Below are positions 1 through 7,862 of a stretch of 16,446 nt of DNA, piece after piece (the first letter of the stretch is position 1; every line of letters begins with the position of its first letter). Made by a program: the position numbers and the translations under genes. This DNA is from an uncultured Desulfomonile sp. (GTDB lineage Bacteria > Desulfobacterota > Desulfomonilia > Desulfomonilales > Desulfomonilaceae), in NCBI GenBank assembly GCA_903853735.1, contig CAINUH010000088.1, positions 1 to 16,446 of the forward strand. The letters are read 5' to 3'. The notes below the pieces were generated by a model. That model did not search any database, was not told the DNA's origin, and was given only the letters and a program-made list of their open reading frames with translations.

Positions 1-215
1 CTTCGCCGTTCTGCGTGATGGACGAAGCCGACGCCCCGCTGGACGAGGCCAATGTAGAGCGTTTTGTGCGCCTGCTGCGCGAATTCTCAGGCACCACCCA
101 GTTCATAGTCATTACCCATAACAAGCGAACCATGGAAGCTGCTGACTCTCTTTACGGCGTAACCATGGAAGAGCCTGGAGCTTCAACCGTGGTGTCTGTA
201 CAATTCGCCGCCTAA
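1..215 (+). CDS. smc: SMC-type chromosome segregation ATPase, C-terminal end only
   Basis: Partial gene: the reading frame is open from the first bases (first full codon at 3) and ends with TAA at 213-215. The visible ~70 residues are the C-terminal ATPase lobe of an SMC protein. They contain a Walker B motif running into the D-loop ([14 protein letters not shown], catalytic Glu after Asp) and the switch-His region ([15 protein letters not shown]), followed by the usual short tail that includes [12 protein letters not shown] proteins are long coiled-coil ATPases that compact and segregate DNA with ScpA/ScpB. The coiled coil, hinge and N-terminal Walker A lie outside the window. The close match to bacterial SMC tails argues against RecN, SbcC or RecF, which share only the general ABC pattern. 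It converges with the msr gene, leaving a 95-bp gap. Confidence 0.9.
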   Translation, partial: SPFCVMDEADAPLDEANVERFVRLLREFSGTTQFIVITHNKRTMEAADSLYGVTMEEPGASTVVSVQFAA

Positions 216-251
216 TACCTGTTGAACGGTTTTCTGATTGATACCGGCCAG

Positions 252-279
252 GTTGGTTCGTCTCCTCACAGACACCAAC
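252..279. other. Stem-loop between convergent smc and msr genes
   Basis: GTTGGT (252-257) pairs with ACCAAC (274-279), and inside it GTCT (260-263) pairs with AGAC (270-273). This gives a 10-bp stem with a 2-nt bulge and a 6-nt loop. It lies in the 95-bp gap between two gene ends, so it could stabilise 3' ends or act as a terminator for either side. No T-run follows on either strand, so a classical intrinsic terminator is not supported. Confidence 0.35.
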
Positions 280-310
280 GCATAATGCTGAGAAATTGGG
301 CGCTCAAACC

Positions 311-973
311 TTACTTATTCTCGAAAAGTTTCTCATATTGGCCGTAGCCTTCCTTATCCAGATCCTCTTTCGGGATGAAACGGAGTGCCGCCGAATTCAT
401 GCAATAACGAAGGCCGGCCGGCGTTGGCCCATCGTTAAACACATGCCCCAAGTGAGAATCTGCTTCCCTGCTTCTTACCTCCGTGCGTGTCGTAAAAAAG
501 CCATTGTCTTGTCTTTCAATAATGTTTCCGGCTTCCAGCGGCTTGGTAAAGCTCGGCCAACCCGTACCGGAATCGAACTTGTCCAGCGAACTGAAAAGGG
601 GCTCACCAGAAACGACGTCCACATAGATCCCTTGTCTTTCGTTATTCCAGTATTCATTTTGGAACGGCGATTCCGTCCCGTTTTCCTGTGTCACTGCATA
701 CTGTAATGGAGACAACATCTTCTTGGTCTGTACGGCTTCGATGTGTCCCTTTTCGGAGTAATCCTCATAAGTGGGATTGTCGGCGGTTCCGCCCGTGTAA
801 CCCGATACCACGTCTGCAACGCCGTTCAGTCTTTCAAAGGGCGGCTGCATGCACCAGAAACAGCCGCCGGCAAACGTGGCTGTCTCGTATTCCGTCTGGG
901 CGTTTACGATCACCGTTAGGCACACAAGGACACAAAGCCCTGCCAGAGATATTTCCGTCAACAGCGTCATCAT
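311..973 (-). CDS. msrB: Exported methionine sulfoxide reductase MsrB with truncated MsrA domain
   Basis: The product is 220 aa. I chose the ATG at 973 because AAGGAGC lies 8 nt upstream of it; the longer ORF from 1015 would put that RBS inside the gene. Residues 1-25 form a signal peptide ending VNA before QTEYE, implying an exported protein. Residues 31-82 are the N-terminus of an MsrA domain, with GCFWC at 37-41, the GYTGG segment and GHIEAVQ. The rest of MsrA, roughly 100 or more residues, is missing in frame. Residues 86-203 form a complete MsrB domain, with [16 protein letters not shown] and the catalytic Cys191 in [11 protein letters not shown]. MsrB reduces methionine-R-sulfoxide; MsrA would reduce the S-form. 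The common resolving Cys (GCGWPSF) is Thr here, and VVSG replaces a zinc CxxC. MsrB activity is likely; MsrA activity is unlikely. It is last in a three-gene minus-strand run, 51 bp after the DHH gene. Confidence 0.88.
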   Translation of the reverse strand: MMTLLTEISLAGLCVLVCLTVIVNAQTEYETATFAGGCFWCMQPPFERLNGVADVVSGYTGGTADNPTYEDYSEKGHIEAVQTKKMLSPLQYAVTQENGTESPFQNEYWNNERQGIYVDVVSGEPLFSSLDKFDSGTGWPSFTKPLEAGNIIERQDNGFFTTRTEVRSREADSHLGHVFNDGPTPAGLRYCMNSAALRFIPKEDLDKEGYGQYEKLFENK

Positions 974-1023
974 CTTTACACGCTCCTTTTCATGGTCTTT
1001 CGAACTTTCGAACATTCATGCTG

Positions 1024-2103
1024 TCATTCGGCGTCAGGGTTCCGCTTAATTGTTGACACTAGCGGTTTGGGGGTGAGCTTGCGCCGGTTTATTAAGGTGA
1101 GGAATTTATTGACGAGTTTGTCCGGCAGTTCCTTACTCTCAGCAGGGGACATGCCGGTAAGTCGAATTGTGCCGCCTGCCATCTCCCTATGCCCGCCTGC
1201 CGACCCTGTTTGCCCTATGAGCCTTCGCATCACGGAACCGGCTTGTTGTTTTCTGGACGTGGATCGTAAAGACAGTATCATCAAGTCTCCGGTTTCTGCC
1301 ATGCACAAGGACCAGCTAACATTCTCGATCCGGAGCAGCAGGTCGGCCAGTTCCGGAACTATCGCTTCAGATTTGATTTCTCCAAGATGGGATACTGCAA
1401 CGTCCCGGTACAGCATGGTCCTTGACAGGCCCAAATAGTAATCTTCGAAGTAGTGGACAGGGAGTGGAGGCTTTTCAATCCATCCCAACACACGTGGATT
1501 TGTAAGGGGAGAGAGGTAGTTGAACGCACAGAAATCCGGCTTGGACGCCGTCCTTACCAAAGAATTGGTGTCGGTCTTGAGACCGTAAAGAAGCGCGTTT
1601 GCCAACGTACGTGGCGGGTCGAGACCTGCTGCGACGAGATATTCTGTAATGATGGTTGATGTGGAACCGTAATTAGGTCTAACATCGTGAAACGCAGCTT
1701 TCAAAGATAATTTTCGCAAGGGGTGATGGTCGATTACTATCAACGGAGGAGTTTCTCTTGAAAAGAGAAGGTTGTTTCCAGTGCCGGGTTGACCGTCTAC
1801 CAGAGCTATTTTCAGGCTCAGTTCCGGGTCCAGGACGCTCAGAGGGCTCATCGGGATCCGCAACCTATGGATCATGGCCTTGTTTTCGGCTCTAGTGACT
1901 ACCCCGCCATACGCGATAGAAGACCGAATGCCAAATTTTCTGCCGAGCAAGAAACTAAACCCGTAAGCGCCTGCAATGGTGTCGGGATCAGGATTATTGT
2001 GGCAAAGAATGAGGATGCGCCGGTCGCTCTGACTTTCAAGCAAATCAGACAGCGCCAGAAGCTTGGCTATGGACCTGTTTAGATCCCACCGGAACGAATT
2101 CAT
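1024..2103 (-). CDS. DHH/DHHA1-family phosphoesterase (NrnA/RecJ-like)
   Basis: The product is 359 aa. The N-terminal DHH domain shows the metal-binding motifs in order: HNNPDPD at 35-41, Asp103 in LVDGQPG, DHH at 125-127, and Asp178 in GLKTDT. The C-terminal DHHA1 domain has the substrate-binding GGH at 303-305. This architecture is that of NrnA-like proteins, which degrade nano-oligoribonucleotides and dephosphorylate pAp using Mn2+; it is shorter than RecJ exonuclease. The exact substrate cannot be read from sequence, so no symbol is given. The ATG at 2103 has only a weak upstream Shine-Dalgarno. The preceding gene ends 40 bp upstream on the same strand, so co-transcription with it and with msr downstream is likely. 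Confidence 0.85.
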   Translation of the reverse strand: MNSFRWDLNRSIAKLLALSDLLESQSDRRILILCHNNPDPDTIAGAYGFSFLLGRKFGIRSSIAYGGVVTRAENKAMIHRLRIPMSPLSVLDPELSLKIALVDGQPGTGNNLLFSRETPPLIVIDHHPLRKLSLKAAFHDVRPNYGSTSTIITEYLVAAGLDPPRTLANALLYGLKTDTNSLVRTASKPDFCAFNYLSPLTNPRVLGWIEKPPLPVHYFEDYYLGLSRTMLYRDVAVSHLGEIKSEAIVPELADLLLRIENVSWSLCMAETGDLMILSLRSTSRKQQAGSVMRRLIGQTGSAGGHREMAGGTIRLTGMSPAESKELPDKLVNKFLTLINRRKLTPKPLVSTIKRNPDAE

Positions 2104-2143
2104 CTGGATCCACTATTCTGTCACGTCGTCATCTGCACGTTTT

Positions 2144-3712
2144 TCACAGGTAGAAAGAGGCCATCATTTTGCGGACTACCCTCTGGTTGAGCACCATTCC
2201 ACGAATAAGTCCTCTTGATCGCGCAAATCTGTTCTCAATGAAGGCATCCAGCCACAAATCTCTCTTATCGGTGAAACCTATCACTCCCACCATAGTTAAC
2301 GTCTCGCCCGGCGGCGCCATGGTATTGAGTTCCGGAAATTCCGTACCGGTCAGGATCGGAATCAGACGTCGGTCCTTGAGCAGCTTCATTATCATGAAAG
2401 TCCCGAACTGGGCCACCGCTTCCATCTGCAAGTGCCCGCCAAAAAGAGGCATTCCGACAAAATGATCTCGTAATATGGGGTTCTGTTCAGGAGTTGGGAC
2501 CGTGTAACGCCCGAATCCAAGCATTCCGTTCCGAAACTCTCCTACCTCCATCACCACGCGATCCAGGAAAAGAAAATTTTCACCATACATACTCAAAGTT
2601 TGTCTGATTTCATCCTTCTCGAAATATCTCCATTGCCGTTTGATCACTGGCGGCATAACTCTTTTCTCTCGAGGTTTCGCCAACCCGATTGAGCTTTGGC
2701 CTAGGAGATCACGGTAATAGACCTGACGCACATCGCCTGGTTGATATTTTTCGCCTGCAAGGAATTCCTTGACCACTATTATTCCGCCGGCTTCTCTAAC
2801 AAAATCAGATATAGCTTCAACAGCTTTTCTCAGTGTGGCAAAGGTTCCGTCCTTTCGTAAACGGCTGAACAGTTCGTGAACTGTTCGTGAGAGTTCAGCA
2901 TTGGTGGACCGTGTAATGAAGGTCCAGTCCTTTTCCAGAAAAACCCTGAGATCCTCGACCAAACCGTCCAGACCCTCAATTTTTTCAAGTGACTGCTGCA
3001 TTTTGGAGAAAGCGGAGGCTGTCTCGTCTGAAACGGATGCTTGATGGCGTAATTCATTCAGATAATTGTGGATCACCGCAAGCTCGATCCCCGTGAAAAA
3101 CTGGGATGACTGAGTCCAGGCTTCAGGCAAGGCGGCAATAACAGTGCGCTTCCCTTGACGGGCCAAACGCAGGGCAATGTGCTCAAGGTGCTTCTTGGTA
3201 TGAGAGATGAAGTAGGGCAGCTCTCCGCGGTAAGTTAAAGCCAGGTACTGAGTAGCATCGTCGGCCAAGGAAGAAATGCCGTTGATCGTATCTTCGAAGG
3301 AACCGCCATTGACATAGTAAACATTCCTCTTCACGACAGTAGCCATATCGAAAAAGGTATGCTTACCTTTTAAAATGTCCCCCACTGCCTTCATCACTGA
3401 AGGCTGTCTGGGGAATCCTCCGGCAACCGCATGAACTACCGCATCCAGCCTGCTCACTCCTTTTTGTGCAAGCCTGCCGCTTATAAGGTTCAGAGAATCC
3501 AAAACTGCCTTCCGCTTCTCGAAATCATATCTCAGCGGCACATCAATCAACTCTGCCCTCAAATCATTGAAGAAAATCTGTTCTCGAGGGTCTTCGGGAT
3601 TGAGGGAAGTACAGAAAACCCTTGCACCAGCTTCCCGGGCGGCAATGGCAATGGCCTCTCCGTAACCGCCGCTCCGAGCGCCAATCACTAAGACGTTTTT
3701 ACCCTGGAGCAT
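2144..3712 (-). CDS. Fused FabI-like enoyl reductase and FabZ-like hotdog dehydratase
   Basis: The product is 522 aa from the ATG at 3712, which has AGGGA about 9 nt upstream. Residues 1-220 resemble a short-chain dehydrogenase of the FabI type. They have a glycine-rich nucleotide loop GARSGGYGEA (11-20), the segment LALTYRG (158-163), and Tyr167-x6-Lys174 followed by HLE, the spacing typical of enoyl-ACP reductases. Residues ~225-370 are a mostly helical linker I cannot assign. Residues ~375-515 look like a FabZ/FabA hotdog fold: FLFLDRV, then DHFVGMPLFGG (His417) and MEAVAQFG (Glu431), matching the His and Glu that dehydrate 3-hydroxyacyl-ACP. The protein may therefore join the last two steps of an acyl-chain elongation cycle. 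Both activities are inferred from motifs; the acyl carrier and chain are unknown. A promoter lies at 3761-3789, and the DHH phosphoesterase and msr genes follow. Confidence 0.7.
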   Translation of the reverse strand: MLQGKNVLVIGARSGGYGEAIAIAAREAGARVFCTSLNPEDPREQIFFNDLRAELIDVPLRYDFEKRKAVLDSLNLISGRLAQKGVSRLDAVVHAVAGGFPRQPSVMKAVGDILKGKHTFFDMATVVKRNVYYVNGGSFEDTINGISSLADDATQYLALTYRGELPYFISHTKKHLEHIALRLARQGKRTVIAALPEAWTQSSQFFTGIELAVIHNYLNELRHQASVSDETASAFSKMQQSLEKIEGLDGLVEDLRVFLEKDWTFITRSTNAELSRTVHELFSRLRKDGTFATLRKAVEAISDFVREAGGIIVVKEFLAGEKYQPGDVRQVYYRDLLGQSSIGLAKPREKRVMPPVIKRQWRYFEKDEIRQTLSMYGENFLFLDRVVMEVGEFRNGMLGFGRYTVPTPEQNPILRDHFVGMPLFGGHLQMEAVAQFGTFMIMKLLKDRRLIPILTGTEFPELNTMAPPGETLTMVGVIGFTDKRDLWLDAFIENRFARSRGLIRGMVLNQRVVRKMMASFYL

Positions 3713-4068
3713 AAGACTAGTCCCTGGTAGAGTATTTAGTTCGCGACCCCTGAAATCAACAAAATACAATAGTTAAGCCCATTAGTCAATTTTTAAGGAT
3801 CTGAGGTCCGCTGTGAAGCGGCGAACTGCGCCGGTATCTATTTCCTTGACAAGCCGCCTTACTTGGGTGAACGTCCACAAAAAACGATTAAATGTTTAGA
3901 ATGACGGAGTGCTGTATACATCTTATACGGATTTGCGTTCAGACAAGAAAGGCCTACCCTCATGTATCCTCCGCTTCGGACGTATGAGCAAGCCCAAAAC
4001 GTCCCGGCAGGTTCACGGTTTGAACACAAATCGATATGAGCAGTTTAGAACTACAGAAAGGCTCGAAC
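3713..4068. other. Divergent intergenic region
   Basis: This 356-bp gap lies between two divergently oriented genes. It holds the minus-strand promoter at 3761-3789. It also holds two small overlapping hairpins: CCGCT/AGCGG (3808-3812 with 3817-3821, GTGA loop) and CGGCG/CGCCG (3819-3823 with 3829-3833). They share three bases and so cannot form together. A TTGACA at 3846-3851 faces pyrE, but no convincing -10 box lies 16-18 nt downstream. A short hairpin TCCG/CGGA sits at 3970-3980. I see no credible gene here; the small plus-strand frame starting at 3909 overlaps pyrE and resembles nothing. Confidence 0.5.
3761..3789 (-). promoter_or_regulatory. Candidate sigma70 promoter for the reductase/dehydratase gene
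   Basis: Reading the minus strand, a -35 box TTGACT (3784-3789) and a -10 box TATTTT (3761-3766) are separated by exactly 17 nt. They match the consensus at 5/6 and 4/6 positions. The -10 box ends about 48 nt before the ATG at 3712, a normal leader length. The in-frame TTG at 3769 would fall within this promoter, which supports the ATG. Confidence 0.5.
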
Positions 4069-4830
4069 ATGTCATGGTCCAAAGAGAAGGAAGAGGCGGC
4101 CCGATTAATTATGAGAATGCTATATGACAACGGGATGATACGGACTTTCTACCGGGATAGGCCTCAAGGCTGGACCCTGATTTCCGGATTGTATAGTCCT
4201 CTTTATATTCAGCTTAGACCGATGGTGTCCTATCCGGATATTCTTCGAACAGTATGTAGGGCCATGGTACGAATGATCCGAGAAGAGGCCCCGGAAATAA
4301 CCAAGATAGTTGGCATAGCCATGGCCGGAATACCAATAGTCGCCGGAATGGCTGTGGTTGGAGGTATGCCCGCTGCTTTCACGAGGAAAATGGAAGGTGT
4401 TAGATCTGTGGAGTCTTTTCGATCCACGATCATCGACTATGGTGAACATTCTTTGTTGGAGGGAGATCTGCTACCAGGAGATAAGCTGGTCTTGGTCGAT
4501 GATTTGGTAACACGTTTCGATAGTAAACAGGTGGCTTTGGAACAGGTGAATTACGAGATTCGGAAACGCGCACTGCGTGGAGTAGAACGCCGTAACATAG
4601 CTGTAGTGCTGGACAGGGAACAGGGCGGTCAGGAAGCCGCACAAGCAACGGGAATGAAGCTTGTCAGCCTTATACCCTTCAAGACAGTGGGGCTACCCCT
4701 CCTAAAAAATGTGATGGCCCAAAAGGAGTGGGAAATAATAACGAGTTATTTGGATAACCCATCTTCTTTTCAGGACCTCAAAGTCCAAGAAGCAATTGCA
4801 AAAGAATCGATCCAGTTTTCGGGGCAATAA
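4069..4830 (+). CDS. pyrE: Orotate phosphoribosyltransferase-type PRTase
   Basis: The product is 253 aa from the ATG at 4069, which has GAAAGG 7 nt upstream; the in-frame ATG at 4036 has no RBS. OPRT transfers orotate to PRPP to make OMP in pyrimidine synthesis. The OPRT signature ISGLYSPLYIQLR lies near residues 38-50, GIAMAGIPIVAGMA near 82-95, and LDREQGG near 181-187. The PRPP loop is at 140-153 but reads LVLVDDLVTRFDSK: the usual TTGGS phosphate-binding turn is replaced by TRFDS, although the two acidic residues (Asp144, Asp145) are kept. The flexible-loop region (TRKMEGVRS, 105-113) also departs from the standard lysine-rich loop. OPRT family membership is well supported, but a divergent PRTase with another base or role is possible. 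It converges with purA across a 21-bp gap. Confidence 0.75.
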   Translation: MSWSKEKEEAARLIMRMLYDNGMIRTFYRDRPQGWTLISGLYSPLYIQLRPMVSYPDILRTVCRAMVRMIREEAPEITKIVGIAMAGIPIVAGMAVVGGMPAAFTRKMEGVRSVESFRSTIIDYGEHSLLEGDLLPGDKLVLVDDLVTRFDSKQVALEQVNYEIRKRALRGVERRNIAVVLDREQGGQEAAQATGMKLVSLIPFKTVGLPLLKNVMAQKEWEIITSYLDNPSSFQDLKVQEAIAKESIQFSGQ

Positions 4831-4851
4831 TTTTTCTCGGAAAGTTGCCTT

Positions 4852-6156
<1,305 letters not shown>

Positions 6157-6170
6157 TCATTCCTGTTGAA

Positions 6171-6201
6171 GCTACTTTTTTTCGAAGTAGCCCGCTACTT
6201 C
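6171..6201. other. Three-arm competing hairpin upstream of purA
   Basis: Plus-strand arms GCTACTT (6171-6177), GAAGTAGC (6184-6191) and GCTACTTC (6194-6201) are complementary in an alternating way. The middle arm can pair with the left arm (7 bp, 7-nt loop) or with the right arm (7-8 bp, tight loop), but not both. It lies in the serA-purA gap, about 30 nt before the purA start. In the minus-strand transcript the run next to it is A-rich, not U-rich, so it is not a classical terminator. Confidence 0.45.
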
Positions 6202-6231
6202 CTAGGAATTAATGACCCATGTCAACAAGAA

Positions 6232-7836
6232 TTATGAGTCCAAAATTACCTGTTTAGCTGTCAGGATTCCTTGTATTTGACTTATGGCCAGCAACGTAGC
6301 CGAATCGGCGGGGGTGTCGATATTTATAATCGACATGGCTAGACCACCCTCTCGGTCTCGTGACAGATTCATCTGGGCAATGTTAATTCCTCTGTCAGCC
6401 AAGGCCCCTGACACCCCGGCAACCATGCCGGGAATATCTCTATTGGAAACAATAAGCATCGGGCCTGCTGGAACCGCCTCAGTGACAAACTGGTCGATTC
6501 CGATTATTCTCGGTTCATCGCCTACACGCTTTATCAAAGCTCCGTGAGCGCTCAAGCAACTCCCACTACTGCATGTGACCTGAATTCTCAAGGACGCAGC
6601 ACGCTCAATGCCTTCTTTCTTGGTTGTCTCTAGTACGCGGATTCCTCTATCCTGTGCGATAACAGACGCGTTAACGTGGTTAACCTCAGTCCCTTCGAAT
6701 CGCGTTAACAAGCCAACCAACGCAGCATTGGTTAGTATACCCAAATCCGCGGCCGAAAATTCACCGCGATACTCGACCTCCATCTGAACAATGCCTTCAG
6801 GCGCAAGCCCCCCAACAAATTGTGCCAGTCTGTGAGCCAGATCCAGGTACGGGGCTATCCTGGCGCTATCTGCCGGGTCGCTGCCGGGAACATTTACCGC
6901 ATTTTTGACTACGCCCCTCTGGAGGTAGTCTATCATCTGCTGGGCTATAGCCTCTGCTACGTTGATCTGTGCTTCGCTCGTTGAAGCGCCCAGATGTGGA
7001 GTGCTGATCACCCTGGGGTGCATCACCAGGGGATGAACGCCAGTGGGCTTAACGGTAAAATCATCCAATGCGGCTGCTGATACTTTCCCGGAATTGAGGG
7101 CTTCCAGCAGAGCTTCCTCGTCCACGATTCCGCCTCGAGCGCAGTTAACTATTATTACCCCATCTTTCATTTTGCGGAACGCTTCTGAGTCTACCATGCC
7201 GCGGGTATCACTGTTAAGCGGCGTGTGGACAGTGATGACATCAGATCTACGATAAATCTCCTCAAGCGACGCAGGTTTGACACCCCACTGGGAAGCAGCA
7301 CTTTCGGTTATGGCCGGGTCGTATCCCAATACATTCATTCTTAGTCCTCGGCCCGCACGTTTGCCTACAAGACTTCCTATCTTTCCCAAACCTATTACGC
7401 CCAGAATTTTCCCAGCCATTTCTCGGCCTTGAAATCTTTTTTTCTCCCAGTTGCCCATCTTCACGGAAGCGACGGCCTGGGGAATGTGGCGATGGGCAGC
7501 CATAATGAGCGCGAGAGTGAGTTCGGCGGCTGCTCCCGAATTACCGCCGGGAGTGTTCATAACCACTATCCCCCTGCGGGTTGCTGCTGTAACGTCAACG
7601 TTATCGATGCCGGTGCCCGCTCTTCCTATAACCCTCAATTTTGGAGCGGCTGCAATAATAGCGGCGGTTACCCTTGTATCACTACGAATCACCAGCCCGT
7701 CATAGCTCTTAATAATGTCTGTGAGAGCCTCTACTGATAGACCTGTATTCACTTCGACGTGGAATCCAGGCTGACTCAAGAAAAGATCAATTGCTTTCTG
7801 GTGAACCCTATCGGACACGAGAATGTGGTAATCCAT
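6232..7836 (-). CDS. serA: D-3-phosphoglycerate dehydrogenase
   Basis: The product is 534 aa, the long SerA type. It oxidises 3-phosphoglycerate to 3-phosphohydroxypyruvate with NAD+, the first committed step of serine synthesis. The N-terminal half has the NAD-binding loop GLGKIG (149-154), the substrate/catalytic Arg234 in NCARGGIVDE and catalytic His281 in TPHLGAST. An intervening ASB-like domain follows, and a C-terminal ACT domain (from about MLIVSNRDIPGMVAGV) is where serine feedback usually acts. At residue 263, exactly 29 after the Arg as in E. coli SerA (R240/E269), the catalytic Glu is replaced by Lys (DDFTVKP instead of the usual DVFxxEP). ATG start with GGAG 9 nt upstream. It follows serC by 26 bp and is very likely in the same operon. 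Confidence 0.95.
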   Translation of the reverse strand: MDYHILVSDRVHQKAIDLFLSQPGFHVEVNTGLSVEALTDIIKSYDGLVIRSDTRVTAAIIAAAPKLRVIGRAGTGIDNVDVTAATRRGIVVMNTPGGNSGAAAELTLALIMAAHRHIPQAVASVKMGNWEKKRFQGREMAGKILGVIGLGKIGSLVGKRAGRGLRMNVLGYDPAITESAASQWGVKPASLEEIYRRSDVITVHTPLNSDTRGMVDSEAFRKMKDGVIIVNCARGGIVDEEALLEALNSGKVSAAALDDFTVKPTGVHPLVMHPRVISTPHLGASTSEAQINVAEAIAQQMIDYLQRGVVKNAVNVPGSDPADSARIAPYLDLAHRLAQFVGGLAPEGIVQMEVEYRGEFSAADLGILTNAALVGLLTRFEGTEVNHVNASVIAQDRGIRVLETTKKEGIERAASLRIQVTCSSGSCLSAHGALIKRVGDEPRIIGIDQFVTEAVPAGPMLIVSNRDIPGMVAGVSGALADRGINIAQMNLSRDREGGLAMSIINIDTPADSATLLAISQIQGILTAKQVILDS

Positions 7837-7862
7837 AGTCTAGTTCTCCAGATCCGGCTCGA

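Noticed and set aside
296..706. Plus-strand ORF opposite msr
   Set aside because: Antisense shadow of a gene with clear MsrB motifs.
974..1015. Longer start of the msr gene (adds 14 residues)
   Set aside because: The strong AAGGAGC lies inside this extension at the right distance for the ATG at 973, and the signal peptide begins properly there.
3713..3769. TTG start adding 19 residues to the reductase/dehydratase fusion
   Set aside because: It has no RBS and falls within the candidate promoter's -10 and spacer; the ATG at 3712 gives the family-like N-terminus GKNVLVIGA.
3846..3851. TTGACA as a pyrE promoter -35 box
   Set aside because: No acceptable -10 hexamer lies 16-18 nt downstream.
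3909..4127. Plus-strand small ORF overlapping the pyrE start
   Set aside because: Out of frame with pyrE, no RBS, composition unlike a protein, no recognisable family.
6184..6201. Intrinsic terminator for serA
   Set aside because: The hairpin is followed by an A-run, not a U-run, in the serA-strand RNA.
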